The notes: a model not told the origin generated them from the sequence alone. 64,000 nt of DNA from Mixophyes australis (GCA_036250195.1 JAVHZZ010000010.1:76193423-76257422); one strand, 5' to 3'; positions 31,983 to 43,229 are shown, counted from the first letter of the stretch. Numbers and translations: made by a program.

Positions 31983-32055
31983 AGGGGCAGGCTGGACTGG
32001 GGGGGGGGGGGGGGGGGGGCAGAGGGACATGTGCCCCCCAGGCTGATCCCATGGT
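31983..32055 (+). mobile_element. hAT MITE left end, truncated
   Basis: AGCAGGGGCAGGCTGGACTGG followed by a G-run and GTGCCCCCCAGGCTGA resembles the left part of the MITE at 24942. It stops at the inverted-repeat element that begins at about 32056. No right end. Confidence 0.55.
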
Positions 32056-32101
32056 GTTGATAAATATAAATGACTATAAAAACAACTAGTAATGGTGTAT
32101 G

Positions 32102-32151
<50 letters not shown>

Positions 32152-32575
32152 AAGCTATTACATTAGCAGCAGTAAGTCGTAAATGAATGCACATAGGAAT
32201 CCTGGACTTGTGGATAATAGTATGGGAAATGGATCACTGAGATAAAAATCCGGACTCTCCTGGCTGGAGCCAGAGGACATACGCCAAATGGGGAAAGCAC
32301 TTGATTAGCATGCAGAAGATCACCGCAGCAAGTAGTTCATATGTATGGTATATACTAACCCCAGGGTTAGTATATCATTAAGTGGACTGTGGCTATTTCT
32401 GGATCGTTACTGGGACATCTCTACAATATCTCTCGGACCTTCCAGCGGCTACCAGGTGGGACAGGCATCTATATACCATATATATGAACTACGATTGCTG
32501 CTAATGTAATAGCTGTGCATATATACACCATTATTAGTTGTTTTTACAGTCATTTATATTTATCAATGTTTTGAA
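32056..32575. mobile_element. Inverted-repeat (foldback) element with internal (TA)n
   Basis: The left arm (32056-32175: TTGATAAATATAAATGACTA, AAAACAACTAGTAATGGTGT, a TA run, GCAAAGCTATTACATTAGCA) is the complement of the right arm (32490-32570: TGCTAATGTAATAGCTGTGC, ACACCATTATTAGTTGTTTT, AGTCATTTATATTTATCAA). Inside lies a second pair around GTAGTTCATATGTATGGTAT and ATACCATATATATGAACTAC. No transposase. Class unknown. The right outer border is uncertain. Confidence 0.75.
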
Positions 32576-32768
32576 TTAATTATTAAAATACTGTTTGGAA
32601 TAAGCGCTCTCCTACAGCTTCCTTCTTTACCGTTATTTACAGATTCAGATATCTATATATAGGGAGCTTTGGTCCATCTTTTATGTTGTTTGTATCTTTA
32701 TGGTTTTTAGCGCCTGATATTATTTTTCTGTTTGGTCCCAAAGTTGGCTACCATTAGCTGGGTCACTG

Positions 32769-33039
32769 TAGGGGCGCACGCAGGGGGGATTTCCGGGTCT
32801 CTAGAAACTCCTCCCCTCCACTAATGAAGTGCCCCACATAGCGGCACTGCACTATATAGCAGCCGTTGTGCTGTCAAAGAAGCATCCGCCGTGGACGCTT
32901 CTTTGACAGCGCTGCAGCTGCTGTATAGTACAGTGCTGCCGAAATGGAGCTGCTGCGCATGCACAACATCTCTCTCGCTTTTTTTTTTTTGGGGGTGGGG
33001 GGGAAATCCCCCCCTAAAAATCCTGCACTGGGCCACCTG
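32769..33039 (-). mobile_element. CAGGGGCGNACGCAGG-family hAT MITE, copy 2
   Basis: Left end TAGGGGCGCACGCAGGGGGG, right side AATCCTGCACTGGGCCACCTG. The interior is the reverse complement of the 13449 element: GCATCCGCCGTGGACGCTTC, GTATAGTACAGTGCTGCCGA and AATGGAGCTGCTGCGCATGC. A perfect hairpin AAAGAAGCATCC..GGACGCTTCTTT lies near 32876-32908. The flanks show no 8-bp duplication. Confidence 0.75.
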
Positions 33040-34268
33040 CATCTTTTAAAATGATTCTAATAGACTGCTGAGTTGAGTCTTGCACCCTGGACTAAAACTA
33101 ACCAGCCCTCCCCTGGTGGCTAGAGAGTGCTGCTGATAGCCATCATCATTCAGTATTGTTGCACCAACCCTCCAGCACACACAAGAGATACTCCTTCTAC
33201 AAGACTGTGCGTTCACATCTAATTGTGTTGCAATTTCCAGAACATACCCTTACTGTACTCAGTCAATGCTTGCTTACCCTTCACCATTCCGCTTCTCCAG
33301 GTATAAGGGAGCACAAGACAACAATACGCAAAAGTCTTACATACACGTTCTTGGTGTGCACGCACAGCACGGAAATGCTTATTTTATGCAGAAAAATGAT
33401 GGACTTCCAACTCCAAAGGAGCCCTATAGAGTGCACTGCACCCAGCAGGGCTCCAAACAGAAATCTGAAGTAACTAGGTGTAAAACGCACCTACCCAGCA
33501 GGAGGTGTCCCTGGTGACTGCATTAAAACCCAAGTTTAAAAAAGGTCAGATAGATTTTGTTATTACTTATGTTACATTTCCCCTTCCATATTTATTTAAA
33601 AAGCGATTCATTTGATTAAAATATATTCAGATCTTTTTAAGAAAGCAGAATGTGGAGGATATACCTGGCTGTAGTGTGCGATTCTGTAGGGGGCCAACCC
33701 ATTCTCCTTTCTCTGATTCATAGCTGCTGTAAGAGGTACAACTCTGTTGTTGTTACTATGGCAACAAGGCCCATAGACCGGCCTATTCATAACCAGAGAC
33801 CTGTTACAACTGCTAAGCAGGAAATGTCTCATTCACTAAAGAAAACACATGTCATTCTTCTCTGTTATATGATACTCCCGATGATAGTAAAAACCTTTAA
33901 CTGCTCTACTGCCAGAACGTCCTATTATGACATACAGCCATAGAACAGTGTTCTGTCATACACACGTCCTAGTTTTCAGAGTTGCATTTTTAATTCCTTG
34001 CTTTTGTTTTTTTTTCTAGTTATATCTCTCTCTTGACAATTTACTCACAATCAGCCTCACTAGTATTTGGGCCAATTTAATTCAATTCAATGTGCCGAGG
34101 AGTGCCCAGGGAATATTCCTATCCACCTTCTTAAAGCTCCTATTGATGACCCTAGGGCTGTTAGTCTCCAAATCAAGTAGGGAATCATTTAACAGAATTA
34201 TGAGAGCATTGACAATAGATAGCAATAACAATATATTCATTAAAATAATAAAATCAATAATTCATATA
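33040..34268. other. Unassigned 1.2 kb
   Basis: No supported gene. Open frames of 60-105 codons overlap on both strands near 33.2-33.9 kb without motifs. Confidence 0.45.
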
Positions 34269-34276
34269 GCTTAGCG

Positions 34277-34640
34277 CAGTGGTTCCCAAACTGTGTGCCT
34301 AGGCTCCCTGGGGTGCCTTGGAGATCTCACAGGGGTGCCTCGGCCAGGACCAGTGGTAAGCAGGGGGGGGATTACTTGGTAATTATTTTGGCTTAGGGGT
34401 GCCTTGAAAACATTTTGGAGACTCTAAGGGCTAGATTTACTAAGCTGCGGGTTTGAAAAAGTGGGGATGTTGCCTATAGCAACCAATCAGATTCTAGCTA
34501 TCATTTTGTAGAAGGTACTAAATAAATGAAAGCTAGAATCTGATTGGTTGCTATAGGCAGCTTCCCCACTTTTTCAAACCCGCAGCTTAGTAAATCTAGC
34601 CCTAAGGGTGCCTTAAACAGAAAAAGTTTGGAATCCACTG
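34277..34640. mobile_element. Charlie-like hAT MITE containing a nested MITE
   Basis: Ends CAGTGGTTCCCAAACTG and CAGTGGATTCCAAAC (complement at 34640) are flanked by a perfect 8-bp duplication GCTTAGCG (34269-34276 and 34641-34648). The end sequence closely resembles the CAGTGGTTCTCAAA ends of Charlie-type hAT elements. The interior (GGGGTGCCTTGGAGATC, GGGGTGCCTTGAAAACATTT) is cut at 34427 by a Harbinger-type MITE. The empty element would be about 186 bp. Confidence 0.93.
34428..34602. mobile_element. Palindromic Harbinger-type MITE, nested
   Basis: 175 bp, almost entirely a palindrome. Both ends read inward as GGGCTAGATTTACTAAGC, followed by GGGTTTGAAAAAGTGGGG and AGCAACCAATCAGATTCTAG. It is flanked by TAA (34425-34427 and 34603-34605). 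TWA duplication and GGG ends suggest PIF/Harbinger. It is inserted in the hAT MITE, so it is the younger insertion. Sister copy at 40266. Confidence 0.93.
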
Positions 34641-34648
34641 GCTTAGCG

Positions 34649-36136
34649 CATCTGACATATCAAAATTATGCCCAGCAATTCATAAATAGCTATTCATATA
34701 AACATCAATTAATTTCTTATCATAGAAGCATCAATTAATTGCATATGTCAGGAAAAAGGTTTTCCCTAATGTCCACAGACTTCCCTATCATGGGATAATC
34801 AGTCCATATACTTTATGGCATTAAGGCAATTAGATGGTAACCAGCAAATAGCTTTTGTTTGTATAATTTGAAAAGGACAGTGCCAGCGATACTTAGCTGC
34901 AATAGATTCCTCCACTGATGAAGGAACAGACCCCCAGCTCAACTGTAATGTGATGTGGATTACCGTATCTGCAGTAACTAGTTTCGCTCCTGGCCCGCTC
35001 AACTGCGGAAAGCAATAGTACAATCCAAATGGAATTTGTATCTTGCAGCGGCTGAAAGATTAGACATATGTTTGATGTTTGAGTAGCTATAGAAAAAATG
35101 TTCTGTGGATACAACGGGCAACACGATTGTCGTCGGTATGCCAGCGTCACTTGGCCCATTTCTCTGCCCCTTTTAATAGGCAGTTTCATCAGAGACCACA
35201 TTACCATGCAGCCATCCTGCTGTACAACACCAAATCTATACGTATGTTAAAGGACAACTTCAACAAAGAGACAGACCGCAGGTCATTTGCCCCAACATGA
35301 AGAGCAGCACATCCAAGCACTAGGCACAGCTGAAACCTTAGTGATCTCAGGGACAGCTTGAGATTAGGGCATGTCTCTCCTTCTGAACCAGTTTACTACA
35401 ACTTGCTTTACAGAGATACCCAAGATCTATTCAAGGGGCCAACCTTCCACTCTCTTCCCAGCCCAGTGCACATAATAATTCGAACAGCTTCTTTCCTAAA
35501 AGTAACACAAATAAATTGTAATCCGAACCAAGAAAATCAGCCCTAACCCTAGTACAAAATCACAGACCTAGAGAGGCACATACAATGTATACTTGTCTGA
35601 CTCCCCTCGCGTAAGGAGTGTAGTATGTACCAAAACATTATGATTTAGCATCTATCCCATCCTGGCACATAGTCAGTGGAAAATTGTTTATGTGAGTAAG
35701 AAAAAAGCCAGTAAAATAAGGGTGAATATAAAAACATTTATGAACATTAGAAAAGGGACCAAGTGGGAAAATCACTTCTTGATTTTCCCAATGAGAAAAG
35801 AGAAGCACCATCTAACTTGACATCTAAGACTCATAGACCTTTTGTGTGCTCCCTTGGCAATCTGACTAGTTTAACCACATACGGTGACCCAAAAAGTGGA
35901 AACAAATCCGACTCATGCTCCAGCCAACAGATAGACGGAAGACAAGAAAGAATCCCACCCAGAATCTCTATAATAATTATCTGCCTGCTATCTGTGGTTG
36001 AAGTGAGTATCCTCTAACCTGACATCATCCATTGGACCTAATGACTGCTACAAGAAAGACATACCTGTCAAAGTCAGCAAATTGGATAAAGTCATTTCAA
36101 TTAATATAGAGCAAACTTGGTTGTCTTTGTCTGAAA
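34649..36136. other. Unassigned 1.5 kb
   Basis: No gene recognised. Overlapping short frames on both strands at 34.8-35.3 kb have no motifs. Confidence 0.45.
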
Positions 36137-36900
36137 TTATGCGTAGAGCACGCTATGGCGTGGAAGGGCGTATCCAGCTGCAACACGTGGCAATAACAGG
36201 TTTTATACTTTTACTCACATTCACACGAAAACACACATTTGTAATTAGTACACATTAATTGTAGTTGCAACATGTAGTTATTTATGTTGAAATATAGTAG
36301 TATTTATGTTTAATATATATATGCATGTTAGTGAAATCAAAGGTTCAGGTTGCAGGAACTATGTCATGTTTGGTATCATTTTAATCCCCTAGAGCAGTTG
36401 TCCGGTTCATTCGCCGAAGAGATCACACATTGCATACTCTAGTTAGCGATGTTAGGGAATAAATGTTTAAAGTGATACAAACTGTAAAATGCAAATAGAC
36501 TAGTTGAAACTGGACTCTTGACGGGAAAGTCGGAGCACATCCCATGGAGACTTGACCCCCACGTTTGGATATTTTGGTTTGGACTGGCCTATGACCTGCA
36601 GTACACTGGACCTCCCTGAAGCCTGGACCAATTGAAGCAAGCCACATCATCTGCATTGTTTTACTGTATTCACTGACAGTATATAAGCCAGGACTCTGGG
36701 CTTAGTGACCAGTCTTCTTTGACCATAGCCTTCAGACCTGAATGACTGTTCACTGGATCCAGAGCGCCTGCGATAAGTACCGGCTGTACTTGTTTTATTT
36801 CGCATTCATTATTCTGCTACTTTTGGCTAATAAATTACTTTGTGCTTTGGAAACACACATCGGGATTCGACAATCGTTATTGGATAGCGACAAAACATGC
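36137..36900 (+). promoter_or_regulatory. LTR-like segment (TATA box and poly-A signal)
   Basis: Plus strand order: a possible U3 (36137-36670), a TATA-like GACAGTATATAAGCC at 36676-36690, a start-like region with GACCAGTCTTCTTTGACC, then GCTAATAAATTACTTTGTG at 36824-36843 with AATAAA, about 150 bp downstream. TATA then poly-A signal at that spacing is the layout of a retrotransposon or endogenous retrovirus LTR. No second LTR, primer-binding site or target duplication was found, so a solo LTR is the likeliest reading. Borders are guesses. Confidence 0.4.
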
Positions 36901-37826
36901 ATAACATACCTGAAAACCTATCTCCATAAAAATTTAACATGAGTGTTACACATCAAAATGTAGTTGACTCTTTCTGGCAGCCACTGTCCTGCATAGCTAC
37001 AGTTCAGAATGGCATACCTTATCCTTGTATGTGCACCTATTGTATATCTAAAGGAAGTGCCATCATCAGTGATAGTCATTATCACGATGCGCCAAACGCC
37101 AACATGGAAGAGACCGACAATATTTGACCGAAGGTGACATACACGACAGCGTGGTAATAGTGACAGCTTGAAAAGGAGACTTCAAACAGTTCCGAGGAAT
37201 GAACATCCTGGCATGCTACAATTATGTCAGTTTCATGCTCCCCACTATCATTCGTGCTGTTCATCTGCTAATTTAAGGAGCCGCCGGATGTACAATGTTC
37301 CAGGGTTTCTAAAGAACACTGTACAACCGGCGCCTCCTTAAATTACAAATTAACTAAATAAATTACTAATTAATGTAACATGGTAAAAAAAGAGAAAAAA
37401 AATATTAGCAAATAGCATTATTGAGCAGTTCCCATACACTGTTATGGGCACTGCTCAGTAAAATGAAGAGAGATGCAAAGCAGCAGATATCTGCTATGAT
37501 GCAATGATCATAAAACTGACGTTTTCAGGGATTTAACTGATGATTTATGCTTCATAAGTAGGCCCCTAAGGGTGCAATTGAGGAGAAATAAAAACAGATC
37601 AAATGTGATTGTTAAAAACTCACAACCACAGAACTAATTTTAATCACTTATTTCTATAACTTTATCATTACTAACATTACTTTGCTATCTTTTATATTGC
37701 ACTGTCTTGGAATGTATAGCTATTTTTAAGTATTTATTAATAAACGTTATATTTTAGATCTATATATTATAGATAGTGCTTTCCATTTAAATGACTCCCC
37801 TTTTTTTTACTTTTTTCAACACTAGG
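36901..37826. other. Unassigned, with two small foldbacks
   Basis: No gene. An imperfect palindrome at 37269-37348 pairs TAATTTAAGGAGCCGCCGG with CCGGCGCCTCCTTAAATTA; a smaller one at 37422-37459 pairs TGAGCAGTTCCCATA with TATGGGCACTGCTCA. Both look like cores of MITEs with outer ends decayed. Confidence 0.55.
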
Positions 37827-37915
37827 CTTTGCCAGCCTGGGCTGGTGGCACTATAGCAGGGAAACCCTCAGTAGGGGGTCCCCTGCCATAATTCCAAACC
37901 AGCCCATAATGCAGA
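37827..37915. repeat. Dispersed repeat block shared with 45.98-46.09 kb
   Basis: AGCCTGGGCTGGTGGCACTA followed by TAGCAGGGAAACCCTCAGTA and GGGGGTCCCCTGCCATAATT aligns with GGGTTGGTAGCACTATGGCA, GGGGGACATATGGTAGGAGG and TCCCCCTATCATAATGACAA near 45989-46052. Similar text recurs in frog sequences I know, but I cannot name the family. Confidence 0.6.
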
Positions 37916-37975
37916 GACAGAGACATACCAACACCAAAGGGAAACAACAAAGAAAGACAGATGGAAAGATAGAGG

Positions 37976-38637
37976 CAGGGCTGCCCAGAGGAAATTTGAG
38001 TCTGGTACAGCAAATTCTTGGGGCCCCTTCCATTGCCCCCGAAAGTGGCATGACCACACCAGATTGGTGGTTTCACCCAGGGCCGTCTTAACAGCATTAT
38101 AGGCCCCTGGGCAATGCAGTGCATTGGGACACTACTACACAACCACTCGCAGGAATAAAATTTTCAATTTTTAATAAAATTAAGGTTATATTTATAGGTA
38201 CCTCCAACAAAATCAATGTTTAAACATTAAAAAATATGTTGTGCAGCAGAGATTAATCCATACAGACATTTGGACATTAGAATATCAGCCTTGAAGTTGA
38301 AGAATAAGAACATAAACATTAGTCAACATAAAAATGGTACTCTGTTGGTAAATCATACAGAGATGGCACAGTACGAAATTACTATGAATTATTTATTATT
38401 AATCAAACATTTGCAAAATTTCTGAGGTTGATTAGTCCGCCTAAACATTTTAATAAAGCGGGTTTGAATAACTCTCCCAGAATAATATACTGAAAAGTTG
38501 GCAAGCCTATGAGGTCCCTATGCTCATGGGGTCCCCAGGCAACTGCCCATCGTGCCCATGCGTTAAGACAGCTCTTGTTCCTTCCAATATACAGGCAGTA
38601 CTTTGTACCTGCTTTCTCCCTCCTCTCGACGCCCCTG
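37976..38637. mobile_element. hAT element hosting a second hAT element
   Basis: Ends CAGGGCTGCCCAGAGG (37976) and CAGGGGCGTCGAGAGG (complement at 38637), flanked by GATAGAGG / GACAGAGG (37968-37975 and 38638-38645; 7 of 8). Without the inner insertion only about 160 bp remain. No coding sequence. Confidence 0.8.
38078..38577. mobile_element. Nested hAT-type element
   Basis: Left end CAGGGCCGTCTTAACAGC followed by ATTATAGGCCCCTGGGCAA; right end reads inward CAAGAGCTGTCTTAACGC, then ATGGGCACGATGGGCAGTTG and CCTGGGGACCCC. The extended inverted ends are clear but the flanking 8-mers (GTTTCACC and TTCCTTCC) do not match, so the duplication has decayed or the right border is off by a few bases. 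500 bp, AT-rich interior, no coding sequence. Confidence 0.72.
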
Positions 38638-38645
38638 GACAGAGG

Positions 38646-40262
38646 CGTAGGTACAGAATTATAGACAGACGAAGAGAGGTTAAGAAAGGCACAGAAACAC
38701 ACACACAAAGGATACACAGATACACACACAAAGGTAGGGCAGAGGCACACAGGGGATGAAATAGTTGCTCATACAAAGAGGCAAACACACAGGGGGAGAC
38801 AGAAACAGGGGCTAATAGAGCTATACACACATACACACTGGAGGGAGGAATACAAATAGTTGAACAATAAGGGAAGCAGGGGGAAGAGCAGAGGTCACCA
38901 GGAAGGAGGTAGAGGAGGAGCAGAGGTCAAGGAGCAAGCAGGTGCACTGTGCTGCTGTGCACAGGAAGAGACTATGCCGCTAGGTAAACAGAGTGGAGCA
39001 TGCAGCCAGTTTTGCACTGTAATGCGGATGGGCACGGTGTCACCGCCAACATGCAGAGGATGCAAATTATCCGTCCGCTTAATTTCTGCGCCGTGTCTAT
39101 CAGAAATAATGAAATGCAAGTGGCCCTCAGCCATACTCAATTCATCCTGCCGGCAGCACCAAAATAACCTGTTCTACTTGCTCAGAGAATCAGATCCACC
39201 CATCTTACCCACTCTACACTCCTGCTTACATCTGGTATCTAGTTCTGAATGCTTCCCCCTCAGGCTTTGCATTGCTATCAGGCCCTGACTGCAACCTGGT
39301 ATACAGCATTTTATGGAGTTCACTATGATAGCACATTTTAATACACACTGAGTGCTATGACAGCTATATAATTGACATCATGAACATAGGCAAATTAGAA
39401 AGGAAGTGCATTCTAAGAAGCAAGGCAAAAAAACTGGTTTGGTTCCTGCCCCGATCATTTCTCTGAACACTTTTCTAATATATAAATTATATATACCCTT
39501 TCCCAGCTAAGATGTGTACAGGTATGTGTGTCTTATAGAATATTCACTCTTTACCTTTAGGTCTTCTGCGCAGTGCATCCACCTTAGTCAGGTTTAAGTA
39601 CGATCTTTGGTGGGAAATGTTGATGGAATAATATCAGAGGGAGACAAAGGAACCCCCCACCAACCTACTTAGGACCACAGACAATCAAATGATAAATCAA
39701 TACACCAAACGGATCTTTACAAGCTACACTGGCACATTTATCGGTGGTTATGGACTCCTAAAGGGATTTATACATTTGTTCTATCAAACTTTTTAAATTA
39801 CTCTTGTTCAAAGGGGTAACTGAGGGTAATGTGTAAACACAGAGTAAGGAACAATTATTTACAATGGTATTTTCTAAACTATAGGGACATATTTGTCAGG
39901 CAATAAACACAATTTATATACAAATTTCAGTCCTTTATATCTATAAGGGGTACCTATTTCCCACTTATTCTAGGTTAACCATCAACCTACAATTTTATTA
40001 TAATCACTAAACTCGGTTCACATAAGCCATTACATATCAAACAATAACATTATAAACCTATATTAGCAAATATATTTTTCAAAACTTGATTTTAAATATA
40101 ATCCTCTATTTTGCTTCCTCAGAAATAACTAGAAATCACTCGGCAGAATGCATAGGCCAATGGCATAGTTCTCAATCTTTCAAGTGCGCATAAAATGTAG
40201 CTCCTTTTACGATCATTGATATCACAAATCACCCTTGTAATATTTTTACTTAAATTAAATAC
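38646..40262. other. Unassigned 1.6 kb
   Basis: No supported gene. 38690-38830 is rich in ACACAC-type phrases (CACACACAAAGG repeats) and 38860-38940 in purine runs; open frames there are by-products of that composition. Confidence 0.45.
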
Positions 40263-40265
40263 TTA

Positions 40266-40440
40266 GGGCTAGATTTACTAAGCTGTGGGTTTGAAAAAGT
40301 GGGGATGTTGCCTATAGCAACCAATCAGATTCTAGCTTTCATTTATTTAGTACCTTTTACAAAATGATAGCTAGAATCTGATTGGTTGCTATAGGCAACA
40401 TCCCCACTTTTTCAAACCCGCAGCTTAGTAAATCTAGCCC
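40266..40440. mobile_element. Palindromic Harbinger-type MITE, sister of 34428
   Basis: 175 bp, both ends GGGCTAGATTTACTAAGC, near-perfect palindrome through AGCAACCAATCAGATTCTAG. It is flanked by TTA (40263-40265 and 40441-40443). Same length as the 34428 copy; the central loop differs because the unpaired middle is inverted between the two. Confidence 0.93.
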
Positions 40441-40443
40441 TTA

Positions 40444-41461
40444 GTCCCAAAATCCTATCTGCCTCTCCCTGCACTATACCCTTGTTACTATATCACAGTC
40501 CTGCAAAAGGGTATCAAAAATTATGTTCAGGTCACCTTACCTGTTCCATATGTAACTAACAGTAAAATACTCAGTCCAGATATATACACAAATATATTAA
40601 AGGTGATATACTAATCAATGGATCCATTTACAGCATGTAAATCCAGTAATGGATTATGGTAATTCCACTCATCACCATACGATCTTCTTTGTTTGCTCCA
40701 CACTTCTCTGTCAGGTTTATATTTCCATATTTCAGCTTCCTCCACTCTCTAATCAGCTCTCCAGCCATTTAACAGGTGTTTTCTGTCCCATGTCAGCTCC
40801 ATTGCTGCTGCTTTCTCTCTTTTATCTCTCTCTGCTCTTTTCCTTTCTTCTTCTCCAGATGCCTCTTCTCGCCACTCTCTCTCTCCCTCTCTCTCTCCTA
40901 TTATATCAATCTCTCTCTCTGGATGCCTCTCAGATTGCCTCTGTCAGCTCCTCAGAATCTCCAACTGCCGTTGGTGTGTAATTACACTTTCACATGCCCA
41001 CTGCACCCTGGGAGATGTAGACCTCTGCCGGCAGGGGAGGTATTTAAAGTGCATGCGCAACCTGATCTGGTCGCTGGTGATACATAGATATATGTTACAA
41101 CTGCTCCTTGCCTTTACTCTGGTACAGCTTTTTCCTTCTACACCACTGGTTCTCTGAGTCCACAGATTGGCGAAGGTGCAATGGCCTTATGCCCTATAGG
41201 TACACTATATTAGTGTTAGTATGGGTACTTGTTTTTTATTTATTTATTTGTATTATTAATTATACAGACACCAATGTAAAGACTGAACAGCACTGCGTCC
41301 ACATGTACAGCTGTTTCAAATCTCCCGCTTTATTTGAACTGTTGCTTCATGCTGCTGACCATGGTCTCTCCAGAGAGCCCTACCACTCCACTGCGCACCA
41401 GCTGTTTAAGGACATTCAGATAAAGGTAGGCAGAGTGCAGGACGGGGGGAAATAAGTAGGC
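40444..41461. other. Unassigned 1 kb
   Basis: CT-rich between 40.78 and 40.93 kb (CTCTCTCTCCCTCTCTCTCT), which explains the long hydrophobic open frames there. No gene seen. Confidence 0.45.
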
Positions 41462-42260
41462 AGGATATTAGCAGTAGTCTGGTCCCAGTGGCAGTAGCCA
41501 CTCCTGTGATCACCCTACTTATACCTGCATAATTCACACTCCTCTATGTCCTTGGAGATCCACAACTATATTTATAGCCTCCACATTTAGGAAAGCATCA
41601 CCACATAATATTAATAACAAAGAGACCCAAAACAACATTGATATACCCCATCAGCGGCCACATTTAATAAAAAGCCACCACACAACATTAATACCACCAC
41701 ACCAAACCCCACGTGGCAATAATACACCTCCCACACACCAGTCTCTGCATGGCATTACCTCAATCCTCCACACCAGCCCTCACATAACATTATTATATCC
41801 CCTGTCCCTGTACAAAACATTACTAACCATTCCCCCCACTACAGCACCCATATTAATTAAAGCATTAATACACCACCCACAAAACATTACTTCACTCCTC
41901 CAAACCAGCCCTCGCATAACATTGATATATCTCCGTCCTCTAAGACACTTACCTATCCTTGAAGAAAGCCCTATGGTCTCTACACCAGCCAGTGTGCAGA
42001 CCAGAGGAGTGGAGAGGGAATGAGTATTAGAGGTCAGGTGGAGGAAGGGGTGGGGAGGTGAAGGAAAGGGCGGAAGAGATCTTAAATCCGTGGCACAGTT
42101 AATTGGTGTCTGTTCCTGGGGAGGGAACAGTCCCCGGGAAGCATTACAAAAGTGGAGCTGACCTTGGCCTAACCAACCTCTAGAAACCTAGGCCCCCCCA
42201 CCGCAGACAGTGTCTATATAACCTAACAGGTGATCTGGTCCTGGGTTAAAACACTTTAGG
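41462..42260 (-). mobile_element. Probable hAT-like element: degenerate C/A-rich repeats and donor-like site
   Basis: From 41580 to 41940 degenerate units of the type CACACAACATTAATACACC / CCACACCAGCCCTCACATAA repeat several times. At 41946-41955 the minus strand reads TAGGTAAGTG, and beyond it comes a G-rich segment (42000-42130). This is the same order as in the hAT elements at 1.7 and 20.9 kb. No inverted ends or 8-bp duplication were found, so membership is inferred from layout alone and borders are approximate. Confidence 0.4.
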
Positions 42261-42648
42261 TGGCCGATGAAAGCATGCGTGGACTTAGCTAGCCCTCTAA
42301 TTGTACCTCACTGCGCTGAGACAGATAGATAATAGAGATAGGACATGCTGGAAACAGACATATATTGATTGATTGATTAGGACATTTAGCTGTGGATCTT
42401 TCTACCTCTGTGCTTAGTTGAACAAATTTGATTTTTAGTTTGCTAGGGGAGCACAGATCAAACAGTAATAGCACAGTCCTTGAAAACAAATTATAGGCAG
42501 CACTAGAACTTGTCTTTCTATTTATCCCTTGTGTCTGCTCTGTCCCCCACTCTGATAGCAAGGACTCATAAGAAGTAACTGCCAGTAGGTGGCAGAAAGA
42601 ATTGTCCAGTTATTGCTGCCCTTGTAAGATACTCAGTTGTATTAACAG

Positions 42649-43229
42649 CATACAAGTGAAACAGGCAACCCTCCACCCCTGTGAACACCCCCCCCCCCCA
42701 AAAAAAAAAACACCTTGATTTATGACATTAAGGGAAAAAATAACTATTATCCCTCAAGAAATACAGCTTAACCCATTATCATACTTGTAAGCCTAATCTC
42801 CTACAAAATTCAAGGTAAAAAAAGGGGATAATAAAATATTTTTAAAATATACTTACCCAGATGTTGCAGCTGCTGCTCCTTGCTCCTTATTCTTACAACG
42901 GCGGCGGGAGCATCAGTGTGACGTCAGGTCATACCACACCATCACTCACTGACAGGGAGAATCACATGATCGCAGGGGCGGAGCAATGATTCCCCTGCGA
43001 TCACGATTGACAGCTGTCTGGCTGTCACAGGCAGATCACATGATCGCCCCCGCGATCACATTCTGCTGCCTGGCTGTCACGATGACAGCCAGGCTGAAGA
43101 CAGCGGCGGAGAAGTCGGGGACTGGAGGAAAGGACAGCGGGCCCCCTGGTAAGTGTGTGCCGCTGGGCCCCCTTGTGAGCCTGTGCCTGGTACAAGAGTA
43201 CCCCCTGTACCCCCCTGATGGCGGCCCTG
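42649..43229 (-). mobile_element. hAT element, diverged left end, perfect 8-bp duplication
   Basis: The right end, read inward, is CAGGGCCGCCATCAGGGGGG, a hAT-type end. A perfect ATTAACAG duplication lies at 42641-42648 and 43230-43237. The left end CATACAAGTGAAACAGG keeps only the CA, so it has changed or the border is coincidental. The interior has a GC-rich right half with repeated GATCACATGATCGC and TGGCTGTCAC phrases. Donor-like sites are GGGTAAGT on the minus strand (42851-42858) and CTGGTAAGT on the plus strand (43146-43154). No transposase. Confidence 0.75.

Noticed and set aside
32769..33047. 8-bp duplication around the second CAGGGGCG MITE
   Set aside because: Flanks GGTCACTG and CATCTTTT do not match, so no target duplication is claimed there.
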